From: Malania oleifera | Taxonomy: Eukaryota; Streptophyta; Magnoliopsida; Santalales; Ximeniaceae | Assembly: GCF_029873635.1 (NCBI RefSeq) | Contig: NC_080423.1 | Location: 107,865,988-107,929,987, forward strand | Reading direction: 5' to 3' | DNA: 64,000 nt | Part shown: in pieces, positions 35,806 to 47,650 of the stretch | Layout of the letters: each line of letters starts with the position of its first letter | Numbering within the stretch: position 1 is the first letter of the stretch | Position numbers and translations under genes: made by a program | The notes under the pieces: generated by a model | Databases searched by the model: none | The model's input: only the letters and a program-made list of their open reading frames with translations | Told to the model about the DNA's origin: nothing

Positions 35806-36478
35806 TATAGGAAAATATAATTACAGATTTTTAATAGAATTAATTATTTAAAAAAATTTTAATAGTAGACTAATATTGACAAATTTAAAAATCGTCACTA
35901 CTAATATATTATTAGTGGAGGTTTCAAAACCTTCACTAATAGTACAATATTAGTGACGAATTTCAAAACTGTCACTAAAACCAAAGTATTAGTAAAAATT
36001 TTAAATTCGTCATTACTACTCTACAATTAGTGATGGTTTTGAAAGTTCACTAATACTCTACTAAAGCCCAAGTATTAGTCAAGGTTTTATATTCGTCACT
36101 AATACACCACTATTAGTGACGATTTTGAAACATTCACTAATAGTCAACTTTTAGTGACGATATAGGAAAATATAATTACAGATTTTTAATAGAATTAATT
36201 ATTTAAAAAAATTTTAATAGTAGACTAATATTGACAAATTTAAAAATCGTCACTACTAATATATTATTAGTGGAGGTTTCAAAACCTTCACTAATAGTAC
36301 AATATTAGTGACGAATTTCAAAACTGTCACTAAAACCAAAGTATTAGTAAAAATTTTAAATTCGTCATTACTACTCTACAATTAGTGATGGTTTTGAAAG
36401 TTCACTAATACTCTACTAAAGCCCAAGTATTAGTCAAGGTTTTATATTCGTCACTAATACACCACTATTAGTGACGAT
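35806..36478. repeat. 355-bp tandem duplication in the CACTA end
   Basis: The unit starts TATAGGAAAATATAATTACAG at 35806 (20 bases from 35806) and again at 36161. Over the roughly 318 bp that can be compared I saw no difference. The copies part at about 36478, where GTGACGATTTTG becomes GTGACGATTTCC. Confidence 0.9.
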
Positions 36479-36758
36479 TTCCAAATTCGTCACTATTAGT
36501 GACGAATTTAAGCCAAGCCGATGTATAATTTATAGTGACGGTATTAGGGTTTTAGTGATGGTGATAATCCATCACTACTCTATTATTAGTGACGCTTGTG
36601 GTAATCCGTCACTAATAAGTATTACTAATGGAAGTTATGGCGACTATTTTAAAATCATCACTAATACTTATAAAACCATCACTAATACTATTAGTGACAG
36701 TTTTTTGATTAATAGTGACGATTTTGATCTTTTACTAATAACCTCATTTTTTGTAGTG
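35806..36758. mobile_element. CACTA DNA transposon end (truncated)
   Basis: The right end reads CTCATTTTTTGTAGTG at 36743-36758, the inverted form of the CACTACAAAAAA terminus of CACTA elements. Dense subterminal motifs TTAGTGACG and CGTCACTAAT, in both directions, fill the 900 bp before it. No matching CACTA start was found upstream, and no transposase, so this is a truncated end or internally reduced copy. A 355-bp piece is tandemly duplicated. Confidence 0.75.
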
Positions 36759-37165
36759 GATTATTATATTATGATTGTCAGTCTAAAATTGTGTGGCATA
36801 AGGAATATGAAATAACAATTTTATACTGGGAATGTGATTGACACTGAAATATATGATTTGCACTGAGAAATGATATATAAGAAGCACAGATATGATTTTA
36901 TACAGTAATGAAGTTATGAGATATACAGATATGTTTTTATACAGATATGATAATATGAAATATAATGATATGTTTTATACAGCTATGAAGATATAAGAAA
37001 CTCAGATATGTTTTATATAGATATGATGATATAAGATTTATAGACGGATATGTTTTTTATACATAAATGATGATATGAGAAGTATAGATATGTTTTATAC
37101 TAAAATGATGATATGTGAAGGATACACATGGTTGGTTGCCCCTTGAGCTCGACTCCGGTATCAAA
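36759..37165 (+). mobile_element. Ty3-gypsy LTR, left piece
   Basis: Contains about six copies of a unit of roughly 40 bp built on CAGATATGTTTTATACAG and ATGATGATATGAGA (36850-37090), then GAGCTCGACTCCGGTATC. This resembles the minisatellite followed by GGAGCTCGGTACCG in the solo LTR at 40470-42937. The matching right half appears to be 43231-43779, so a SIRE-like element separates the two. Confidence 0.5.
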
Positions 37166-38426
37166 ACTCACCAATGTCTGTAAAACCAATCTTAGGTAAA
37201 ATCATGGATGTATCATTCTTTGCTACTGAATTTCCCGATATTCTTACCTTATTTTGTGATATTGGATGGCTTGATTTCATTACTCAACAACCCAAATGTT
37301 GTTTTGCTCATTTGGTGAAAATTTTCTATGCAAATATGACATATGAAGATGGGATTTTTTCTTCAGAAGTTAAAGGGAAGAAAATACTGCTGAATTCTGA
37401 AATATTATTCCTCGTTTTCAAAATTACTCCAGGAGAATTTAATTGTCCTATGTTTGCTTAATCTTGGATCCTAGAACAAGGATTCACTCTTGAAGCTTTT
37501 CTTCCATTAATCATGACAAATGAACCCGTCTGTTTTGCACATCTTCCGTTATACAAGCAACTGAATTTAAAAGGCCAGATTCTTCACAAACTTGTTTCTA
37601 ACAATATCATTCCAAAACAAGGCTCTTTTGATCATCTTTCTTATATCGAATGCTTTGTTCTTTGGTGTCTGCTCAAAGGAAAGAAACTAGATTTGGCTAG
37701 TTTAATCGTTAGGTGGATGTGGACCAAACTAGAATCTAATCGAGTCATTCTTCCTTGCGGAGGAATTCTTACTCTTCTTTTTACTCATCTTAATCTTACC
37801 AATATCTTTGAGTTTTTCATAAAAAGAACTCGATATGAACTTTTTAGTGAAACTTCTCTCAAGCAAATAGGGTATGACAAGGGAAGATCAGGATGGTATT
37901 TGAAAACAGGAAGGGCTACACATGCACCACCTGCCTCTGCAGTAGCCTCAGCCTCTGCTCTAGTATCCACAGCAGCACACTCCTCTTCTTCACAAGACCT
38001 TGGCTCGTCTCAAGAAACACCTTCATGGTTCTTATCTTTTCAAAAGAATTTCACAAATTTTTCATCTGAAGTACGCACTGGACTTTAGAATATCAAAGAA
38101 AAAGTCACGTCACTTGACAAACGGGTCACTCATATAGAACCATATCATGCAAAATCCTCTAAGGGAGGTGATCCAATGGATATTAGCTCTGCTCCTCAGA
38201 GTGGAGATGATGATGATGATGATGACTCTGCAGAAAAAGAAGGAAATTTTGAAGAAGAAGGTGATGAAGGGAATATGGAAGAAGAAGGAACTCAAGAAGA
38301 AGGGCTTCAACAACAAGGGGATGGCTCTGAATAAGAAGATTAGAAAAGTTAGAAGTTACCCAGCTTAGGTTACTATGCAAATTTTTGTTTGTCATAAAGA
38401 ACCAAGACTTATGTACCTCAATGTAG

Positions 38427-38458
<32 letters not shown>

Positions 38459-39420
38459 TGTATGAAAACATATGAAACTTCTACGTATTGCTCTGTACTG
38501 ATTACCTTTTGATTATAAGAATGACTTTTTGATGGTTCTTCATAATCTTGTCACTCTTTTTGACTAATGACAAGGGGGGAGAGAGTGTTGTGTTCAGTAA
38601 AGAAAGTAAAGATAAAATAAATAAAGAATTAAGAAAAAACTACATATAAGAACTTGATGAATCACATATATGTGATGAATCACATATTAACTACATATAA
38701 GAACTTGATGAATCACATATGAACTAATTTCATAACTTGATGTGAACAATGGATGGATATATGACTATTTCAATGACTTGCAACATATATGGAACACATG
38801 AAAAATTTTCTACGGTTTATAGCAAGGGGGAGTACTTCATTTTTATTAATGTTCATAGTAAGGGGGAGTACTTCATTTTGCATAAAACCTTTATCTTTAC
38901 TCCTTGTTTGTCATCATAAAAAAGGGAGAGATTGTTGACCTAACAAGGTCTTTCTATCGGTTTTGGTTTTGGTGATAACAAACAAAGGACTATTTAACTT
39001 GGAAATGTTGAGTTTTTTTTTCTTCATATTTCAGGAAATATGGATCAAGTGTGGATTAAGCAAAGTTCAAGTATAGCTTAAGAATGATTCAAGGGAAGAT
39101 CAAGTATAAAAGTATGGGACAACTATTCAATGATCCAAAGAGAATCTAATATATTTGAAGCTCGAGCAAATCTTTCAAAGAATCTCAAAAGCAAAGCATG
39201 AGAAGGACTTCAAGCGTGTCTTATAAAGGCTTAAGAAACATATATTGTAAGTATTTCAAAAGCTAAAATGTCATTTGAAATATGTTTTGAATCTTCTTCA
39301 AGAGATTATAAGAACTTAAAAGACCCATTGAATATTTCTGAAATAAGTTTTGTAAAAGTCATAAGAGAGCAAATCAGTTTTCAAAGAAATATTTTTTAAA
39401 AAAAAAATTGGTTTTTTTGA

Positions 39421-39675
39421 AGTTCAGATGACTGAACTTCATGTTCAGACATCTGAAGAATTACTTCAGACGTCTGAAGATTTTATGAACCAAGACAGAA
39501 AAGGCAGTAGCAGTTCAGACGTCTGAACTCGCGACTTCAGACATCTGAACCTGAAACCTCAGACGTCTGAACCCTGACTTCAGACTTTTGACCCTATATC
39601 TAGTTCTATTTTAAAGGGGTTTCAGGAACTTCAGACGTCTGACCTTGAATCCTCAGACATCTGAATACTGTTCAA
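39421..39675. repeat. Palindrome block, type TTCAGACGTCTGAA
   Basis: About nine copies in 250 bp. Perfect 14-bp palindromes TTCAGACGTCTGAA lie at 39465-39478 and 39514-39527. Others differ by one or two bases (TTCAGACATCTGAA, CTCAGACGTCTGAA, TTCAGACGTCTGAC). The block sits about 130 bp upstream of the LTR TATA box. Confidence 0.9.
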
Positions 39676-40602
39676 TGGGCAAATTTTTAAAAGTCTTATT
39701 TTTCAAATTATAGCCGTTTGAAACCCAAATTTTCTAAATAATTGGGAAACTCTTTATGGAAACTCTTACAACAAGGAAACATGTTTTTGAAAGCCTATAA
39801 ATACATGATTCTTGTAGATCAAAATAATCCCAAGCATTGATAATCTCTCAAAGCTCTCTTGTGCTCTAAATCTCTTTTGATCAATCTCTTGCAAAGCTGA
39901 AAGTACTGTTGTTCTGATATTTTTGCTCATCAAATCCTAAAGAATTACTGATTTCTCATCTGGAGAAAAGGAATTTGGTGAAATCTTTAAAAAGCTTCAA
40001 AAGTTTATTTCATTCTTGATATTTATCTTTTGAAGTACATAGTTTTAATTTGTACTAATCTGCTCTTTGCATGAGCCTCTCTTGTACACCAGGTTTTGAT
40101 ATCTCTCTTGTAGATTTTGGATGATTCTAGGTTGTTGGATCGTTGACCAAACAAGGGCATATTGTTTGGAGAATGCGGGTTCTAGCCTTGACCAAGGAGT
40201 GGTTGTAAACAGGTGTTGTTCCACCCGGTAACGGAACTGTTATAGTGGAAACCTTTGGTGTTTTGCTAAGGTCGAGGACGTAGGCTGTGTTGAAGCCGAA
40301 CCTCATAAAAAATCTTGTGTCTTACTCTCTTCTCTACTTTACATATTGTACTTGCTGTGTTGTATGATTTAAAAGTGCAGGTTGCAGGTTTTAAAGAGAA
40401 AGAAACAAAGATTCTTGATATTTAGAAAGTACGTTTCGATTAACCGTTTTCGGAAACCCAAAGGGGAGTTGTAAAAACCCAAAAAAAAAAAAAAAAATTA
40501 TTATTAATTAATTAATTAATTAATCGAATTTAAAAGAAAAAGAAAAAAAATTAATTCAATTTTTTTAATAAAATATATTATTATTAATATTAATTAAATA
40601 TG

Positions 40603-40614
<12 letters not shown>

Positions 40615-40663
<49 letters not shown>

Positions 40664-40780
40664 GATATTAAATCACCTGAAGCTTCTTTGAAGCTTCAGG
40701 TGACTTCTTTAATAAATGATTCACGCGCCCCTTTATATTCTATCTTCTTCTTCTTCTTCTTCTTCTTCTTCTTCTTCTTC
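40615..40780. repeat. (ATT)n and (TTC)n microsatellites
   Basis: An ATT run at about 40607-40660 and a TTC run at about 40743-40780, both within the solo LTR. Between them an inverted repeat CACCTGAAGCTTC/GAAGCTTCAGGTG lies at 40675-40703. Confidence 0.9.
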
Positions 40781-41854
40781 TCCTTTTCTTTTCTTTTCTT
40801 TTATCTTCTCTGCAACTCTCTGTAATTTCTCTCTCCTCACGTTCTCTCTTCCTCTCCTTGATTTCGTGACGTATTTTCGCCTGATCGAAAATCCGAAGAT
40901 ACCACTGGACTCCATTCGCTGCTGCCGTCATTTCTACCGAAGCGGATCAATGATAGGAGCAGCGTAAGCTTATTCCCTGGGGTAAGCCATTTTCCCCTTT
41001 TTCTTTAATTTCTTACAAAATATAAGCCCAATTGACGAACAGACGCCACCACGAGAATCTAGGGATGATTCTCTACAAGTCTAGTGGGACGGAATTCTCG
41101 TGGGGGTTTCGGGCCAAAATCCCAAATTTGGGGTGCGGCGATTATTAAAGGGCTTATTTTTAATTAACTAGTATTAATTTAGAAATACTAAAATATTTAG
41201 CATCTGAGACTGAAGTAGGATTTCTGAAATTTAGGGCTCGGGTGAGCGCCGCGGGTGTAATTTTGGGACCCGCAGGCAAAATTTAGAAAATTAAGTGGGG
41301 ATGTTAAATAATAGTTTAAATGTTAATTTGAGGTATATGAAGCCTAAGGAAGGCTAGATGAGTATTATTTTGAAGAAATAGATTAATTAATCTAGGAAAA
41401 AATGTAAATTGCAAGAATTAAATTTCGGGCGCCAAGGGCGTGAAATTTTGGGTCCTAAGGAAATTCTCAATAGTCAGGTAAGGGAATAAACTAAAGCAGT
41501 CATTTTTCATACAAATTATTATTGATTATGAGTAAATTTATTTTTAGAAAAGCATATGTTATATTGTGTATTACGAATGAAATGTACGATTGTGAAAATA
41601 CTGCTATGATGATTAAAATGTATATGTATGTATGAGATGTAAGGAATTCACGATTTTAGAATATGAAGTATGGTTTTTTTTTAACAGCATATGTGTGGCA
41701 TGAATATTATTTTATGTGAAATGTATTATGATGTGAAAGATTTTACAAACAAAGCATGATTTCAGGTATTATGAAAATATGAGTTATGTTGTGATGGTTT
41801 TGACAATTATATGATAAATGATGTATTTTCAATATATATATACCTGAAACAATT

Positions 41855-42075
41855 TTGGCGCGAGGCCATATATTTATGTTATCGGCACGAGACTGTATTT
41901 ATGTTTTTGGCGCGAGGCCATATATTTATGTTATCGGCACGAGACCGTATTTATGTTATTGGCGCGAGGCCATGCATTTATGTTATCGACACGAGGCCGT
42001 ATTTATGTTATCGGCACGAGGCCGTATTTATGTTATTGGCCATGTATTTATGTTTTCGGCATGAGGCCGTAATGA
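41855..42075. repeat. Minisatellite in the nested solo LTR
   Basis: About nine copies of a 24-30 bp unit alternating two forms, GGCGCGAGGCCATATATTTATG and CGGCACGAGACCGTATTTATG in kind. The unit has nothing in common with the array in the same part of the sister LTR at 4925-5175. Confidence 0.88.
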
Positions 42076-43230
42076 TGTTACGTATGATCATGTATTATAT
42101 GTTTTCACAACCAGGATGTTAGTTTAGTTCAGACCAGGAGCTCGGTACCGTAGCTATGGGTTAATTTTGGCACGAGGCCTTATTAGTGCTACCGTCCCAC
42201 GAGGAGATGGGAGATGGATAGTCGATGTGGCTTTCAGTAGAGTGTGGACGTCCACCTGGTAGTCCGAACTAGGGTGTGGCGGGCTCATCGTACTTACAGA
42301 TATATTTGATTCGGCAGTGGTCGGCCAGCCATTGTCGGGTCCCGCCTTCGGGCTGCACAACGCGTCATGGGGGGTAATACATGACACCACCTAGCTAGTC
42401 ATCCTGGGTTTGTTTTCAGTACTACAGTTATAACAGATGATTTTATGTATGTTATGATTTATTATCAGATGTGAAAATATATGTTTACCCAGTACGATAT
42501 GATCATGTTATAGAATTATGAAATGTACTGTATAGGTACAAATGCATTAAATATTCATATTGCCACACAGCTGTATTTAGTTTATTTTCCCTTCCTGAGA
42601 AGTGTCTCACCCCCAAACTTAATTAATTTTTCAGGAGTCCCTGAGAGACTGGCGGGTCAAGGCCACCATTGAGCTAGTGGGATTACCCCGTGAGAAGGGT
42701 AAGATTTTGTAATAGCGTCAGAGTTATTTAGTGTTTGACTCTAGAGATATTTGGATGTATGTGAGGATGTATAGAATGCTCTTGTATTATATTTTATGAT
42801 TGGATGTTTGAGATTTTATGTTTACTGTTACTAGGTTTTTCGCTGTGTTTGACAGGTGTCCCCGCTACCCACGGGTTTGGGTTGACCATTTTATTTATTA
42901 TATGATATTTTATGTCAAGAAATTGAGGGACGTTACAGGAGTACGTTGGTTAATCTACGAAAATTTTGATCAAGAGAAGTGCATACTAAGAGCTTATTCA
43001 AAGAAGGTGATAAACATTCATCAACAAAAGTACAAAGTTTCTTGGTTGAGTGATTGAATTGTTTTGACTTTATTGATTGGCTTGTTCGTTTAAATTACAA
43101 GTATTCTAAAGTGTGATTATCAGTTATTAGTTGTGCTTTCTTTAGTATCTTAAGCAAAAGTATAAAAAAATTATCAAAATAAAAAAGATTCCAATTCACC
43201 CCCCCTCTTGGGAAGTTATTCCAAATTTCA

Positions 43231-43779
43231 GTATTGATATAAGATGAGGAGTGATGAAAGCTTATGAAACTATGTTTATATATATATGACTATGAGTACA
43301 AATCTGTATGTTTTCTCAATTGATATAATTATTTAAATGAATGTATTATGATATAACAAAACTCATGTTGCCACACACAGTTAATAATTTATTCCGTCTT
43401 ACTGAGAGGTGTCTCACCCCAAAAAATTTGAATATTTCAGAAAATCAGGACAGACAAGTAGAGAGAACTCCGAGGTAGAGGAGATCTTGTTACCCTAGCA
43501 TTCTGGGTAAGTTTTTAGAGTTGGGGATATGTTTTGTATAACCCCTAAAGTATTTTGTGAATTTTTGGGGTAGTATATGTATATGTATGGAGGTTATAGC
43601 ACTCTAGTATTGTATATGGGACTTAGACACTTTATGTATTCCACTACATGGATTGTATGTATTGATGGATAGACTACCTAGTACCCCACTTCGAGTTAGG
43701 TTATGTTGATATATGGTATAAGAGATGTTTATTAGATGATCGATTATTATTGTTTATTATTGTGTTGAAAAACGTCACA
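43231..43779 (+). mobile_element. Ty3-gypsy LTR, right piece
   Basis: Shares GCCACACA...CTGAGAGGTGTCTCACCCC with the solo LTR at about 42563-42610 (GCCACACAGCTG...CTGAGAAGTGTCTCACCCC), and ends AAACGTCACA like the family terminus. It is most simply the second half of the LTR whose first half lies at 36759-37165. Confidence 0.55.
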
Positions 43780-44534
43780 GAAAAGCTAAATTTTATGCAC
43801 TCCAAAAAAAATATATTTGTAATGAAAGAATAGAAAGGAGCTTTAGCTTTTGAAATAAATGACCAAAATATATGAGAGAATTTTTGACAAATCAAAATCA
43901 CTAATTATGCTTATAAATTAACTACATATAGAATTCTCAAAAAAATCTAACCGTTAGGGACACAGAGGGAATTATTAAAATTTTTTAATTAAAAATTAAA
44001 CACATTTAGCGTTGAAAAATTTCCTAAACTTGAAAGGTTCAGTCGATTGGCGAAGGAGCCAATCGGTTGGCCTTAGTTAAATTTTGAAATTTAAAAGTGA
44101 GTTGGTCGACCGTGGAAAGCACCGGTCGACTGGTCATAAGCGATTTCCAAACTTTCATAGGTTCGGTCAGCTAAGGCTCAAGACCGGTCCATCGGACCAA
44201 AAGGCTGGTCGGTTGACGATATTTAAGGCACAAAAGGTTGGTCAGCTGAGTTTTAGGAACTAGCAAAAATATGAAGGTCGATTAGCTGGGCATAAATTCT
44301 TTGAAAATGGTCGGTCGGCTGGGCTTTGAACATTAGGCCAAATTATAAGGTCGGTAGGCTGGGGCTTTAAGCTTTAAATTTGGCCGATTGACCAAGGCTT
44401 TATAAAACAGGTCAAAGCATGGTTGGTCAGCTGGGCATTTTAAGCTTGCAAGAGGTCGATCGACCTAGGTCAGTTAAGATCAAAGTTTTGGCCCTGTTTT
44501 GACCTTAAAACCTTAAAACCCTATGTATGAGCAT
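43780..44534 (-). mobile_element. Inverted SIRE-type copia LTR, part 1
   Basis: Minus-strand continuation of the LTR that starts at 58002, interrupted by the 13.1-kb Ogre-type element. It contains the palindrome-related block at 44035-44470 and, on the minus strand, CCTAACGGTTAGAT followed by a short leader, as in the LTR at 34079. Confidence 0.6.
44035..44470. repeat. Palindrome block, type GGTCGACTGG
   Basis: About ten diverged copies of a GGTCGACTGG/GGTCGGCTGGG word, for example GGTCGACCGTGG, CCGGTCGACTGGTC, GGTCGGTTGACG and GGTCGGTCGGCTGGG. The block is inverted relative to the plus strand because its LTR is inverted. Confidence 0.7.
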
Positions 44535-44610
44535 TGTAAACACCCTATTTTTTTCCTAACCAAATAGAACAAGAGGTCTCTCCTTATGTTCATCATCATC
44601 ATCATCATCA

Positions 44611-44673
<63 letters not shown>

Positions 44674-44883
44674 CACTATTATTTTTAGTGTTATTATTTT
44701 TTATTATTATTTTTCATTTTTATTATTATTACTAGTATTTTTATTATCTTTATTTTATTATTACTTTACTATAATTATTTTTATTATTATTCATTATTTA
44801 TTATTATTATAATAATAATAATAATTATTATTATTATTATTATTATTGATATACTATTACTACTATTATTATCATTATTTTGC

Positions 44884-44926
<43 letters not shown>

Positions 44927-46419
44927 TGTTGCTTTTAATACTAACATTATTACTTTATTTACTAAATATTATAATAATTATTATTATTATTTATTGGAGT
45001 ACTAGGGTTTGGAGGTAAAAAGCCTATTTAAAGGCTTGTTTGGGAGGCCAACAGAGGGGGCGCAGCGCACGAACACAGGCGCACAGAGCCAAAAAAAAAA
45101 AACAAACCTTCTTCTTCCTCTTCCTCTTATTCTTCTTCTTCTTCCCGAGCCCTAACTGATAGCCTCCATCGTTTTGTTTTGCACTCTCTCATTCTCTCTT
45201 GAAGTCCTTAGCCCCGCTTTATCTGGCGTCACCCCCCAGCTCCGCCGTCAGCCCAGCCATCTTCACGTCCACCGCTACCACCACACCCGAGGCCTCCCTC
45301 TGCAACACTGACAAACCACCCAGCCATCATCCCGACCGAACCCAGAAGCTTTGACGTTCCACCTCTTCAACAGGCGTTCCTCAACAACCTCCGCATAGCT
45401 CTGGTCATCTTCATCCTCTTCCAGCAACGTCCGAGACCACACTAGTTCACAACCACGGCTCCACAACAACAGACACCGCCCAAAGCCTCCACCTTTCCTC
45501 TAGAGGCCACCGTCCTCTGTGCAGCTCCGACAACAGCAGCAACGGTAGCCTCCAGCCATCAACTCTGGTGATTCACCACTTCACGGTCATCTTTCTCTAG
45601 ACCCATCACTCAGCACAAGCCACAGACCACTTTGCACGTCCGGCGACAAGGCCATCCACGCCCAGCTGACCGCCTTCTTCTTCACCAGCACCTGTCGTGA
45701 GTTCCCTGCTCCCCGCCACACACACACACACACACAGATTAAACACAAAAACACACACAAACACATTCACGTTCCATTTTTTTATTTCTTTTCTTTTTCT
45801 TTTTCTGTTTCTTTGCTAGTTTTTATTCGTTCTAATATCTAATGTTTTTTTTTTTCCTTGTATATGTAGGTATGTAGGTTTTTATGATTTTTATAGTTAG
45901 TTTAATATTTAGTATTTATGGTAAGTTTTGGTTGTTTTGTTTAGATAAGTTAATTGTCTTTATTGTGGAATTTTTATAGTTGGAATTTATTTAGATATTT
46001 GAAGTTTAATTTCGTTTTATTCGTTGAATTGTTAATATTATTATTGCATATTTAATACGTAGTTAGAATAGGTATCGTAATTATTTACTTAAGGGCGTCT
46101 TTGATATCCATATGTTTAGTGCTATTTAGGGTTTTCATCATTAATGTATGTCCATTTTTAATTATTTAGGGTTTTCTTTATTATATGTGTTATGTATACT
46201 CATATTAATATTTTAGGATAGTTAGTATTAGTATTCTAATATTTTATCATGTTTACATATAAATGTATCAATCATTATGGCAAGTTTAGGGTTTTGGTAT
46301 ACGTTTTGCTATTATATTTAGTATGATATTGTATGGAATATTATGGTATAATCATTATTTAGTTTCACTTATTAAGGCATTTTTTATAGATGGTATTACT
46401 TTGTGTAGTATCTTGAGTA

Positions 46420-46462
<43 letters not shown>

Positions 46463-46506
46463 TATTTTATTGCCTATTTTGACATTTGAATATTTTAATA
46501 GATATG

Positions 46507-46570
<64 letters not shown>

Positions 46571-47153
46571 GCAGTGTGATAATTTAATATCTTAACTTAT
46601 TATCTTATTAATATATATATTAAAACCTCTCATACTAGTATTTTCCTATAAAAATTTTATATACAATTTCAAAATTTGGGTGTGTATTTTCTTAGATATT
46701 TTCTTAATTTTTATTCCTATGATTTTAATGCTAGGGTATGAGCTTTCGGGCTTTAAGTACCCTTAGTTCTGAGGGAATATGTATATATTTATATATTACA
46801 TATATTCTAGTATTATTTATTTATTTATATTGCATGTATATATGTAAATTCATTAATAGAGGAGTAATTTGAAAGACTTATTAGATTAACTTATGAATAA
46901 TTCCAAATTAATTAGCTACCGTTCGTAAAAACGGTGCGTAGGGGGTGCTCATACCTTCCCCTCACGTGACCGAACTCCAGACCCCAACTCTGATAACATA
47001 GACTCATTCTACCCTTAACGGGGTAGTAACCATGTGTTCTAACCATACTAAAAGGTTAGTGGCGACTCCGACATTCCTTGTTTTCCCGAAAATTATAAAC
47101 TATTATTTTTGTTTAGCCGCCCGGGGCACACGCGCTCCCGGGACGTCGTGACA
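44535..47153 (+). repeat. 5' LTR of the Ogre-type element
   Basis: Starts TGTAAACACCC, ends GGGACGTCGTGACA. Within it lie an ATT/ATC-rich block (44590-44990), a promoter-like CCTATTTAAAGG (about 45024-45035), a GC-richer leader, a CA-rich tract (about 45718-45770), an (AT)n run (46425-46460) and an (ATT)n run (46507-46568). Confidence 0.92.
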
Positions 47154-47156
47154 GCT

Positions 47157-47174
47157 TGGCGACTCCGCTGGGGA
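47157..47174 (+). other. Primer-binding site, tRNA-Arg type
   Basis: Eighteen bases complementary to the 3' end, including CCA, of the plant tRNA-Arg whose acceptor begins GACTCCG, starting three bases after the 5' LTR. This is the primer type reported for Ogre elements. Confidence 0.85.
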
Positions 47175-47327
47175 GCTAACGAGAGTTGAGCTAATAATTA
47201 ATTAGGAATTATCCTAATTTAAATCTATTAAGTCTTTAATTACTCTACTTTTGTAAATAAAATACCCCTATATTTGAATAAAGTAATTTGTTAAAATTAT
47301 AATACGTTTGACTTAATAAATAAATAA

Positions 47328-47368
<41 letters not shown>

Positions 47369-47389
47369 TCCTTAGTTGTAGATAGCTTG

Positions 47390-47650
47390 GAGCTAATAAT
47401 CATAGATACCTTCATTAATGTTCGCATATATAAAGATACCTTCATTAATGTGAAAATTACTTCGCATATAGGTAGATACCCTTTATTAATGTGAATATTA
47501 CTTCTCATATAGGTAGATACCCTCATTAATGTGAATATTACTTCCCATATATGTAGATACCCTTTATTAATGTAAATATTACTTCCCATATAGATAGATA
47601 CCCCTCATTAATGTGAATATTACTTCTTATATATGTAGATACCTTTTATT
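47390..47650. repeat. 40-41-bp tandem repeat in the Ogre leader
   Basis: About six copies of a unit containing GTAGATACCC, TTATTAATGTGAATATTAC and TTCCCATATA, in the untranslated leader between primer site and gag. A looser repeat of GGGCCCAA/CTTGGGCC words follows at about 48160-48520. Confidence 0.9.

Larger units (their letters stand above)
40470..42937 (+). mobile_element. Ty3-gypsy solo LTR nested in the SIRE-like LTR
   Basis: Starts TGTAAAAACCC and ends GAGGGACGTTACA, 2468 bp. A perfect 5-bp target duplication GGAGT flanks it (40465-40469 and 42938-42942). The surrounding SIRE-like LTR reads smoothly across the empty site. It is the sister of the inverted solo LTR at 4014-6471, sharing ACGAGAATCTAGGGATGATT at about 41051-41070. 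Confidence 0.9.
37166..43230 (+). mobile_element. SIRE-like Ty1-copia element, 3' part, broken
   Basis: Parts are an env-like/plant transposon-protein region (about 37174-38088), an acidic tail rich in Asp and Glu (about 38190-38330), a long untranslated 3' region with repeated purine tracts, and a 3' LTR starting at 38933. The arrangement of an extra frame after pol and LTRs of about 1.8 kb fits the SIRE/Maximus lineage. Gag and pol are not seen. The element is broken, with few breaks in the part present. A gypsy solo LTR (40470-42937) is nested in its LTR. Left boundary approximate. Confidence 0.7.
38933..43230 (+). repeat. 3' LTR of the SIRE-like element, split by a gypsy solo LTR
   Basis: Follows the purine tract AAAAAAGGGAGAGAT and starts TGTTGACCTAACAAGG, then TTTTGGTGATAACAAACAA. 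It has the palindrome block at 39421-39675 and a TATA box (CCTATAAATAC) at 39797-39807. The C-run TTCACCCCCCCTCTTGGG at about 43196-43212 marks its end. Without the nested 2.47-kb LTR and its target duplication it is about 1.8 kb. Confidence 0.75.
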
